Below are positions 57,097 to 64,000 of a DNA stretch of 64,000 bases, piece by piece. Below the pieces are notes generated by a model. The model worked only from the letters and a program-made list of their open reading frames with translations, did no database searches and was not told the DNA's origin. A program made the position numbers and the translations under genes. Origin of the DNA: Chrysaora quinquecirrha (taxonomy: Eukaryota; Cnidaria; Scyphozoa; Semaeostomeae; Pelagiidae); assembly GCA_014526335.1 (NCBI GenBank), contig JACTAT010000139.1, forward strand, positions 1 to 64,000, in the 5' to 3' direction. How positions within the stretch are numbered: position 1 is the first letter of the stretch; every line of letters begins with the position of its first letter.

Positions 57097-59442
57097 AATG
57101 ATGATGATGATAATGATGATGATTTAATGATGGTGATTATGATGATGATGACGATTTTAATGATGGCAATGATGATGATGATTTTAATGATGATGATGAT
57201 GATGATGATGATGATAATGGTGATGATGATGATAATGCTGATGATGATGATGACAATGATGATAATGATGATAATGAGGATGACTATTATAGACTATTTA
57301 TGATGTCTTACAGCATCTGACCCATGTCTGCTTTAATCCTATCAATTATCTTTAAGAAGACCAAATTAAGCAAACTATGGAAGCTCAAATTGCTAGGTCT
57401 ACTCACCATTTACTTGCTCATCTTCTTGACCTTGTCGAACTTTCCTTTTCACTCTAGTTTTCTTATTTATCTGTTCTTTTTTTAATAAATTCAATTGATA
57501 TTGTGCTCCTTTCACAGAGAAATCAACTCTCTTTAGACTAAAACTTTTAGCAGCATGAAACAAGGACTGAATTTCATCGGAATATTCATTCCAATTTTCA
57601 AACTCATCTTGCCACTCCCATTTCTCTGAAATGACAGAATCACAGTTAGTTTGTAATAATCTGCCTTGCTCTTTTAATATCTTCTTAAACTAAACCCACC
57701 AACCTTAAAAGTCTCTGTTTAAGGCAATAAGGATGACAATCCTTATTGAAGGATTAAAGTTGTGTATCCCATGGGGGTTTCTTCCAAAAAAAGGTGTGCT
57801 TCTGTGGGGTCAAAAAGTAGACCCAAATGGATACCTATTGATCATGAAACAGATGCCAGAATGGATACAAAATATAGTGAAATATGAACCCGAGAAGATA
57901 CGTAGACGTAAAACGCTTCGAACATGGATGGGATCTTTCATACAGAATACTGGGGGATCAGTAGACCCCTGAGAGTCATATTTGATACAGTAAATCTACC
58001 CCAAACGATACCACTATTAAATGACCTGATAGGGCAACCAAATTTAAAATGCTGACCATGAAAATGACACCTGAATGCATACCGAAATCAGCAAAAAAGA
58101 TACCCAAACAGATAACTGAAATAAGCAAAAACCCCACCCGAATGAGCAGCTCATACGAACCCACCCGCACTATGGAAGAACCCCCCGGGGCTAGGTATGT
58201 ATGTATGTATGTATGTACGTAGGTGCTAGGCAATCTACCAACCTTGAGGTTCAGATGTTTTTAGTCTGATTCTCCTTTCCCATCCAGTTATAGCATTCTT
58301 TTGTACCATACGTTGTGCAAATATTATATCAAATTTTGTAGTTTTGATCTCAACTGTTACTTTTGGCTTTCCATTTTTGAAAGCCTCAGTGATTTCTTTG
58401 CTTATATCTTTGTCATAGTCAGTCCATACACTCTTATCCCCTTGCCATTCCCAGATTACATCGTCTTCTGACTTTTTAGTCTTTTTGGCAGCCACTTGTG
58501 ACTCTTCTTCATCTGGAACAAGAAACATGAAAACATTTATCACAATTTGGCTAAAAGACAAGGTGCAAAATTCTATTTACAGGCAGCTCTATAGCTTTGT
58601 ATAATTGGAATTTGTGTAATTGTGAACTTTATCAATTCAAACAAAATCTCAGCTCTCTTGAAAAACCCTCCGACAAACCCTTAGGCAAACTTTGGGATTT
58701 TAGAGGTTAATTTTTACAAATCAATTTTTTTGTAATTTGAACATTTCCACAATCCCCCAGAGAGTTTGATTTATACAGAGTTGACTGTTTATATAGAGAC
58801 ATTATAAACAACAAACTGACCTGTGTTGAAACTTTGTTTTGCACACAATAGAACTTTGGTGCAAGCTGCAAGACTTTAACAAAACAATAAAAACAATACC
58901 CTATTGTTTTGAAAACGATAGCATTCGGTGCTACAAATTTCCATCTGGCAAAACCCAGGCAAAACTGAACCTACTCTGTGGCAACTCAAGACCGGCATGT
59001 GTTGTTGTTTGTCAAGCACTTGAATTTTATTGTCAAGTAATGTTTGAGCGTTTGGCCACGTCATAAAACATTGCTGTACAGTAATATACAATATAAGCAG
59101 AATTTTTATAAGCAGAATTTTTTTAAAAATTTCAAAAGCATTTTTTGCTTGACCCCAACAATGTTTTCATCATGACCAAAACTAAAAGGTAAAACAATTT
59201 GCTTGACAAGCAAATTTCAAATTTTTGAAAAGTAAGATTGTTTGGCAAGGGCCTTGGCTTTTATTAGGACAGTAGTTTGGGGGGCCTTACTGGCCTAGGC
59301 CGCTAGCCTTGCACCAGTTATTTGGAGCGATTTTACATAATAGATTATTTGTAAGACTTCCCTTTATAGCCTTCTTCAATTAAAGCAAGTATACACTTTA
59401 TAACAACCAACCTTGATCTCTCTTTCTCCTGTTAGATGACAT
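43927..59442 (-). CDS. PARP2: PARP2-type poly(ADP-ribose) polymerase with two WWE domains
   Basis: DNA-dependent ADP-ribosyltransferase that uses NAD+ in strand-break repair. Exons 5' to 3': 59442-59412, 58512-58243, 57625-57407, 56506-56348, 56222-56146, 55318-55268, 54226-54130, 53819-53744, 53052-52950, 52467-52393, 51187-51103, 50967-50829, 50081-50018, 49627-49493, 48808-48684, 48036-47937, 47780-47682, 46593-46469, 45905-45823, 44794-44769, 43971-43927. The sum is 2,184 bases, 727 residues. Domains: WWE1 (about 26-100, WEWQ...[11 protein letters not shown]), WWE2 (about 102-172, WEWQ...TRVKRKVRQ), a basic linker (KAKRQR), WGR (about 230-361, RWGRVGLTGQ), helical regulatory domain (about 387-510, [16 protein letters not shown]) and catalytic domain. 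The H-Y-E triad is H574 (LLWHGSR), Y608 (FGKGVYFAD) and E705 (NEYIVYD). CNVQ, MEMKY and [11 protein letters not shown] favour PARP2 over PARP1. Human PARP2 lacks WWE domains. The intron after 50018 has a GC donor. Confidence 0.93.
44188..44450. repeat. CAATGTTTG-type palindromic MITE
   Basis: Diverged copy starting CCTGGCCAAACAATCAAACA and ending AACAATGTTTGATCATCTGA, in the last but one part of PARP2. Confidence 0.65.
44860..45085 (+). mobile_element. tRNA-derived SINE, family 3
   Basis: Contains GAGCTCTATAGCTCAGTGG (A box) and CCAGGTTCGAATCC (B box), preceded by a conserved leader (GGGAGGAGAGCCTTGGGCTG). Further copies lie at 46050-46190, 53150-53390, 53395-53640 and, inverted, 54275-54410. 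The tRNA-like part is not a functional tRNA gene as judged by its SINE leader and tail. Confidence 0.75.
45507..45764. repeat. Inverted-repeat MITE, GGAGACA family, copy 2
   Basis: Termini GCTAAACTAGGAGACATGTC and TCTCCTAGTTTAGCC. Similar throughout to 2312-2607. It lies just downstream of PARP2 exon 19 (45905-45823) in gene order, in an intron. Confidence 0.75.
46050..46190 (+). mobile_element. SINE family 3, diverged copy
   Basis: Has the leader GAAAGCCTTTGGCTGTATGA and the diverged head GGCTCTTTAGCTCAGCAGAA with a weak B box (TTCAAATTCGAACTG). Confidence 0.6.
46194..46438. repeat. CAATGTTTG-type palindromic MITE
   Basis: Copy with ACAATGTTTGATCGG at its right end, ending about 30 bases before PARP2 exon 18 (46593-46469). 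Confidence 0.65.
46660..47660. other. PARP2 intron 17, repeat debris
   Basis: Contains C-rich tracts with CCCCCGTTTATTAATTTTGG-like sequence (46685-46860), a scrap of the CTCCTCAG repeat (near 46990) and a short minus-strand frame (47480-47187) of unknown origin. No exon is seen between 46594 and 47681. Confidence 0.35.
48900..49345. repeat. (AAGTC)n pentanucleotide satellite
   Basis: About 80 copies of AAGTC/CAAGT in PARP2 intron 14, very regular from 48935 to 49250 and then degenerating into GTCACGTCACGTCA. Confidence 0.95.
50105..50500. repeat. Degenerate ACAAG/AGACA-rich tract
   Basis: Purine-rich strand with repeated GACAAGACAAGAC. Open frames on both strands are composition artefacts. 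It lies in a PARP2 intron beside the 50081-50018 exon. Confidence 0.8.
50510..50810. repeat. (GTTA)n tetranucleotide array 1
   Basis: Repeats of TTAGTTAGTTAG with scattered changes, ending just before PARP2 exon 50967-50829. Confidence 0.95.
51240..51860. other. PARP2 intron stretch without recognised content
   Basis: Intron sequence between PARP2 exons at 51187 and 52393. Short frames on both strands near 51350-51640 do not match anything I know. Part of it (CAGAATGGG, ATGCCCTTCG, CCGCAGACCAGCACACT) recurs near 60240-60370, so it is a dispersed repeat. Confidence 0.4.
51860..52250. repeat. Diverged long inverted repeat
   Basis: Left part CTTTTCAACTAAGAGCCTCG and right part with TTTGAAATCGAGGC resemble the near-perfect palindrome at 55716-56133, with many differences. 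Probably an older copy of the same fold-back transposon. Confidence 0.6.
52530..52765. repeat. (GTTA)n tetranucleotide array 2
   Basis: More than 40 copies of TTAG in a PARP2 intron, between exons at 52467 and 52950. Confidence 0.95.
53150..53640 (+). mobile_element. Two tandem SINE family 3 copies
   Basis: Heads at about 53263 and 53494 both contain GAGCTCTATAGCTCAGTGGA and a GGTTCGA B box. Each has the leader with AGCCTTGG and a tail of about 80 bases. Same orientation, one after the other. Confidence 0.75.
53880..54075. repeat. Dispersed CTCCTCAG-type repeat
   Basis: Starts AAAGCTTTTTTCGTCTGACA and contains ACACCAATCAGCTTGCGGGG. It sits between two PARP2 WGR exons. Confidence 0.6.
54275..54410 (-). 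mobile_element. SINE family 3, inverted fragment
   Basis: On the minus strand TTGGCTCTCTCGTCATGCAG and CCAGGTTCGAATCCCATC, the tRNA-like B-box half of family 3. Confidence 0.65.
54535..54850. repeat. Dispersed CTCCTCAG-type repeat
   Basis: Full-length-looking copy with TGCGATAAACAGCGGAAAC at the left and AACGAACTCTTTCTGTCTAC near the right end. It also holds CCAATAGAATTATTTGAAGA, shared with all family members. Confidence 0.65.
55355..55625. repeat. CAATGTTTG-type palindromic MITE
   Basis: From CCCTAAGCCAAACAATCGCA to CAATGTTTGATCGTTTAGCA, in PARP2 intron 5. Confidence 0.7.
55716..56133. repeat. Near-perfect 418-base palindrome in PARP2 intron 5
   Basis: The arms begin TAGACCATTTCAACTAAGGG and end with its reverse complement, with a short centre around 55925 (TTTTCACCCCAGCGATTTTG). 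TA lies at both ends. The right end is only 12 bases from the end of PARP2 exon 5 (56222-56146), next to its splice donor. Confidence 0.9.
56985..57290. repeat. (GAT)n microsatellite
   Basis: GATGAT tract with AAT interruptions in PARP2 intron 3; the Met/Ile-rich frame is an artefact. Confidence 0.95.
58988..59250. repeat. CAATGTTTG-type palindromic MITE
   Basis: Diverged copy in PARP2 intron 1, containing AATGTTTGAGCGTTTGGCCA and ending GATTGTTTGGCAAGGGCC. Confidence 0.65.
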
Positions 59443-59783
59443 TTTTGGCAGTCTTTCTGACTCGAAGTGATCTGCAGGAAACGATGATGAAATGGCGCGA
59501 AAGTGCGCGAAACGAAAATGAAAACCTCCTTACAAGGAGGAATCTGTGAGCACGTGCGGCGATAATGTGGTACCAATGTACAGTAAATATGTACCAATGT
59601 ACAATTTTTTGGATTTTTAAACTCTTAAATTTTGCTTCTTTTCAGTACTATGATTGACTAACAGTCCGTTATTTAGAGCAATGCTAAGATTTTGATTCAT
59701 CAATATTAAATACACATACATGAAGTCTTTCAGTCATTTATAAGGAGTTTGAACGTTTTCGAAGTCATTGGAATTCTGTGGCT
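59443..59783 (-). promoter_or_regulatory. NFS1-PARP2 spacer, PARP2 promoter and NFS1 3' end
   Basis: Only 341 bases separate the NFS1 stop codon from the PARP2 ATG, both on the minus strand. The NFS1 3' UTR and the PARP2 promoter must share this space. CpG-containing sequence (TTTCGCGC, GCACGTGCGGCG) lies close to the PARP2 start at 59490-59560. Confidence 0.5.
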
Positions 59784-62700
59784 TCAATGCTGCGACCAGC
59801 TTATCGTCTTCAAGTCAATACCCTCTTGTATCATCTCCCAGAGAGGACTAAAAGAAATTTCACAAATGTGAGAAGCGATTTCTCTGAACAAAACCGTAAA
59901 AAGGGAGCTCCAGAGCTCATTTCCTCCTTCGTGGAAGTACGGTGCGACGGTGCGGGGTATATTCTCACGATTATGGTATAAAGAACGGTATTCATTTTCA
60001 CGATTTTGTTATATACGGAACGGTGTATCATTGAAATTACGGCTCACCTCATTTCTCGAAGTTTTATAGTATTTTCAACACACTTCTTTATAGTGAAGTC
60101 CACTTCAGCTTTTGTTGTAAATCGACCAATACCAAACCTTGAAAAATCAGAAAATCATCATCACCCTTACCAAAGATAATTCCCAGATAGCTTCAGCTGA
60201 AGATTTTCATAGCAAAAAGCTGTCAAACAGATTTTTGTTGTTGGACATAGTGTGCTGGTCTGTGGAAAAATTGTTTCTTCGTCAATCTCTCATTAGCGAA
60301 ATTTTGCATTGAGCTGGCGCACTGACAGGTGACAGCCCATTCTGAAGTCCCTATGATGAGCGAAAAATCACCAGATTTCAGCTGCCCAGACAATAATGGC
60401 TATACAGTGCTTAGGGAGTTCCCCTGGTTTCCCCTTCGCTTTTCCCCCAGATCAGATATTAAGGCGGAATACAAACCCAGTTACAGATTGAAATCTATCA
60501 TAGATTGTATCTAGATTGTGGTTTGAACACCAATCAGATTGTTGGATGCAGCGAAATGACTAATAGAATTAATTGAAGATTCCAAATGAGAAAAATACGA
60601 TCTTAATAGCAAAAACATAAAATTAACCTGAGTGACGAATGTGCAAGGTCCTCCTCAGCTCCAATCGCTCGTAGAACGTAAGATGGCTCCAATGACGCCG
60701 AGGTACATGCACTGCAACGTCAATAAAAACAAAAATTTAGCAGTTAATAAAAACGTGAGCACAGATCACGGATTTAGATCTCAAACGTAAATTTGCACTT
60801 ATTTGCAGCATTGCTCGTCAAACAACTAGTCGCAAAACATACATTTTTTGCTAACGATTAGCGAATTCTTGTCAGGCAACGTTTTGTGACATGGCAAAAC
60901 GTTTGAACATTGCTTGATAAGCAAATTTCAACAAATTTCAAATGTTTGAAAACAATGTTTGATCGTCTGGCCAGGGCGTAATACCTTCCAGCCATAAGCG
61001 TACCATGGGCATCTAAGACTCTGGCCAAACGATTAAAATTGTTGGTCAAACATGTGAAACTTGATTTACAAGAAATGTTTGGCCGTTCAACTACGTCTGA
61101 AAACATGGCAAGCAGGATTCTCTTATAGCAATATATTTGAAACACTTCAAGAACATGCTGTGCTTTTATCGAGCAAAAATGCTTGACGAGCAATTTTTTT
61201 TGATGTGGCCAAACGGACAAACATTGTGTTTGACAAACAAATTTCAAATGTTTGACAAACAATGTTTGATCGTTTGGCCAGGGTCTAATTTAACGCTACA
61301 AGAGTCACATGGTCAGCAAAACTTCCAAATAATGATTATACTATGAGAAAAAACCGTGTAAAAAGTAAAAATTAAGTAAGTAAGAAGCCCATACCTTCCA
61401 GATGACAGAGCAATTTCCTTCAAGGCCATAAGCAAGCTTTCACCTTCAACATACGCAAAGGAAAGATTTACACAGCCTGGGTAACTATGTTCAGGGTCTC
61501 CATTACGTATGACATGCGTCAGCTGACTGTTTATGCCATCCAAAAGATAATCTGACAACTGTTTGATGTGCTGATGATCGTACTACGGAAGAATTGATGG
61601 TGACAGTGTAAATAGCAATCACAGTAGAAAGGAAAGAGGAATACTGCAGAAGATACAGAAGCAGTAGTATAAGGAACAAAAGTTATTTTTATGAAATTTT
61701 CCAACCCCCCTCCCCCGCCCGCTCTCTTTAGGACCCCCCCCCCCCGCTTACTAAGATTTGCATTGAAAATAATGTTGATATTTCTTAGTATGCTGGGACC
61801 TTCTAAGCGTGAAGTTTAACTTTTACTCTCTATTATTTGTTAGAACTTTGGATTTTCCTGCCTTATAAGTACTAAAAGGCCCGCTCGCACTGCGTCTCAG
61901 CAGTTTCGAGACAACACTTGTCAAGCAAATTCCGACTCCCCCGTTTATTCCAACCCCAAGCCAATTACATTTTAGTCGATGTTCGAGCCCCCCACCTATT
62001 CCGACCCCCCTACCAATTAGGCACCTAAGAGTAGTAGTAGCAGCAGCATCAGACGTAGCAACATTAGCAGAAGCAGCACAGCAACAGGGAGAGTGGGAGC
62101 AGCGGTGCAAATTGGAGGAATATGAGAAGTACTACGGCCAGAGGCAGCAGCAAAAGCATGAAACAGGAAGGCAGTATTAGCAGAAGTAGTAGCTGCAAGA
62201 AGAAGAAGAATAAACAAATATAATAATTAAGAATAATTAAGAATAATTAAGCAGTGCTGTAATCAGAAGTAGCCGCAGATAAAAATAGGAACACTATTAG
62301 CTCGATAGCCAGATAGCAGCAGCAGGAATACCAATTAATTACAATTCGGTTCAACAGATTCTTCTGTTTACCTCCATCTCTTTGAGTGCGATTTCACATG
62401 CTGCACCAAGTCCAACAGCAAGAGGGGCAGGAACGGTACCACTTCGTAGACCTCTGCAAGAAAAGCAACAGGTAATTGCGCTGAGCGTGAAATTAAAGAT
62501 AAATACCTCATTATTAATTACTACTGCTACTGCGAGATTTAAACCTCTATTATACAGCATCAAGCCCCGTTTACATTATGCCGGTACGAAATCAATACGG
62601 AATGATTTCATGTCGAATGGGGAATTGGGAGTCCCCGTTTAGACTATGCCGGTATGAAATGAATACGATGAGCAAGATCATCGGTTTTTGTCTAAAATCT

Positions 62701-64000
62701 ATTTGTTCATGTCAAAAAGAACAAAGAGCAATTGTTTCTTCTCTCATTCATTCAGCAAAGCGGCATCAAAATGTACCGAATTCAGGCGTGTACACTATGC
62801 CATTTTCAGATGAAGCCGGTTAGCGTATCGTATTGATTTCGTACCGTATTCATATCAAAACTGTGCCGGCATAGTGTAGACGCAAGGCCAAAACGGTATA
62901 CGGTACCGTATTCGCCTAAACGGGGTCTCACTCTATATATCGTGTAAACGGGGTCTCACTCTATAACAAAAATGAAACTGTCATATAGCTAGACCAAACA
63001 TTTCTAAAGGTGAAATATGAAAAATCAGAAACTACGTGAATCAAGTACAAACAAGATCTACAGACTCAAGTCTTATCTAGAAAGGAATACTTTTTGTGAC
63101 GTGCGGCGTGAAGGTGTAAAGGGGGAGGGGTAAAAATAAGTCTCAAGAGCAATGCCAAAGCTGAGAAGGAAGCTCATACCAACCTTTCCTGTCCTCCCCC
63201 ATTCATTTGTGGTTCCAGCCGCACTCTTGGGCGTCTTCGAACATAAAGTGCACCAACACCTAAGAGTAAAATTATAAACCATTAAATCTTTCAAGATTAA
63301 GGCCCCAGTTACACTATGCCGGCATGCCTCGTCGCGCCATGAATTTTGTATCGGATTGGGCTCTCAGTTACACTAAGACGACCCAATCCGGTATGAGACG
63401 CTCCACAAATCGTCATGAACATCATTGGGCTCTGGAGGTGATATAAAAATCAAGACGTGACGCAGCGGCACAGTGTTATCAGACCAATCCAGCATTCATT
63501 TGAAGGTGGTATTAAAAAGCAGGGGTGGTACGGAAATATAAAAGGCAATCAATCTTACCCTTCGGTCCATATATTTTATGTCCACTTATCGACATTAGAT
63601 CAATTTTCATTTCGTTAACATCGACTGGGATTTTCCCAACAGCCTAAAACAAATAGTTTTCTTGACTCAAAATAAGCTCGACGCTAGAAGTCATAATGTA
63701 GAGTAAGGAACAATCAAATAAGCTGAGATATGCTCTTAAAATACCTGGGCGGCATCTGTATGAAAGAATATCTTTTTCTCTCGGCAAATTTCTCCTAAAA
63801 TGAAAAGGAAATTTCTGTCTGTAAATTTTGCTGAGTTTCCCTATGGTGCAAAGCTCGCTAGAGAATTTTCTTTTCTAAATATCTAAATTGCGAGAAATAG
63901 CGGAAACATCTCTGGAAAGGTTTTAAAGCTTTTTTCGTCTGACACTCCTCAGAATATAAACGTGAGAAACAGAGCGAAACAATTTACAAAAGGCAGCATA
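59784..64000 (-). CDS. NFS1: NFS1 cysteine desulfurase, C-terminal exons (runs off window)
   Basis: Mitochondrial PLP enzyme that removes sulfur from cysteine for iron-sulfur cluster assembly. Exons 5' to 3' in the window: 63794-63745, 63643-63559, 63259-63184, 62453-62372, 61582-61395, 60711-60628, 60137-60048, 59847-59784. Junctions are GT-AG and phases agree. Key residues are seen: FHTDAAQ, the PLP lysine in [22 protein letters not shown], the loop cysteine in [14 protein letters not shown], then RFGIGRFTT and a C-terminus ending WSQH. Upstream exons, including the mitochondrial targeting part, lie beyond 64000. Introns hold MITEs and short repeats. The identity is secure and the visible part looks intact. 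Confidence 0.93.
60455..60605. repeat. Dispersed CTCCTCAG-type repeat, partial
   Basis: Right-hand part of the family: AAGGCGGAATACAAACCCAG, AACACCAATCAGATTG and CCAAATGAGAAAAAT. It lies in an NFS1 intron. Confidence 0.55.
60800..60985. repeat. CAATGTTTG-type MITE, partial
   Basis: Truncated copy in an NFS1 intron, ending AACAATGTTTGATCGTCTGG. Confidence 0.65.
61015..61290. repeat. CAATGTTTG-type palindromic MITE
   Basis: Well-preserved copy from CTGGCCAAACGATTAAAATT to AATGTTTGATCGTTTGGCCA, about 105 bases from NFS1 exon 61582-61395. Confidence 0.75.
61600..62370. other. NFS1 intron with C-rich and AGC-rich tracts
   Basis: Holds poly-C stretches (61708-61755), TCCCCCGTTTATTCC-type repeat sequence (61935-62020) and an AGCAGCA-rich tract (62030-62180). 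No exon is seen. Confidence 0.4.
62565..62935. repeat. Inverted-repeat element, CCCCGTTTA ends
   Basis: The left end CCCCGTTTACATTATGCCGG is mirrored at the right by CGGCATAGTGTAGACG and CCTAAACGGGG. Inside, ATGCCGGTACGAAATCAATACG-like motifs recur. Related ends (CCCCAGTTACACTATGCCGG) occur at 63301, which starts a second related element. A non-autonomous transposon is likely. Confidence 0.65.
63301..63540. repeat. Element related to 62565-62935
   Basis: Begins GGCCCCAGTTACACTATGCC and has paired ACCCAATCCG / CGGATTGGGC segments. It lies between two NFS1 exons. Confidence 0.5.
63890..64000. repeat. Dispersed CTCCTCAG-type repeat, running off window
   Basis: TTGCGAGAAATAGCGGAAAC followed by TTTTTTCGTCTGACACTCCT matches the left half of the family. 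Confidence 0.6.

Noticed and set aside
43927..59442. PARP1 as the identity of the polymerase gene
   Set aside because: No zinc fingers or BRCT domain are present, and motifs such as CNVQ, MEMKY, KAPLGKLT and [11 protein letters not shown] match PARP2.
59778..59981. Plus-strand frame near the NFS1 stop
   Set aside because: The minus strand here encodes the last NFS1 exon (59847-59784, ending WSQH), so this frame is a shadow.

Overview
The window is animal nuclear DNA. Its genes have many short exons with GT-AG introns, encode metazoan proteins, and sit in AT-rich sequence crowded with tRNA-derived SINEs, inverted-repeat MITEs, LINE fragments and microsatellites. Gene content and repeat style suggest a cnidarian, probably an anthozoan such as a coral or anemone. 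The species cannot be named from the sequence. No bacterial, viral or CRISPR features were seen.

Layout, left to right. POMGNT2 is an intact single-exon gene (232-2112, minus). The last six coding exons of FBXO21 follow (2988-7091, minus); its 5' exons are absent. Next come two related blocks. Arm A (about 7291-16872) carries remains of the 3' end of GLG1 (plus) and of WWOX (minus). Arm B (about 17928-32562) carries the same two gene ends with exons in correct phase. Shared stretches are nearly identical, but arm A lacks nine exons, removed in eight separate deletions, while keeping the repeats between them. Arm B belongs to a complete nine-exon WWOX gene (25223-35449, 420 codons by my splice model) and to a 5'-truncated GLG1 (17538-23924).

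Right of WWOX lie two genes I do not recognise, both on the plus strand. The first (36738-38156) has four spaced RRxS-type phosphorylation motifs. The second (39977-42270) has an internally duplicated helical domain joined by a K/E-rich linker. A 21-exon PARP2 gene follows (43927-59442, minus, 727 codons). It has two WWE domains ahead of the usual WGR, regulatory and catalytic regions, which human PARP2 does not have. NFS1 (59784 to the window end, minus) is present from its middle to its stop codon.

The genes are unrelated housekeeping loci: O-mannose glycosylation, ubiquitin ligation, Golgi scaffold, oxidoreductase tumour suppressor, ADP-ribosylation and Fe-S cluster supply. They do not form a pathway. 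The main points of interest are the exon-depleted duplicate arm, the loss of FBXO21 and GLG1 5' ends at its borders, the WWE-WWE-WGR-PARP architecture, and the two unrecognised genes. Exon boundaries were placed by eye from splice sites and protein similarity. The PARP2, WWOX and GLG1 models each sum to a multiple of three.
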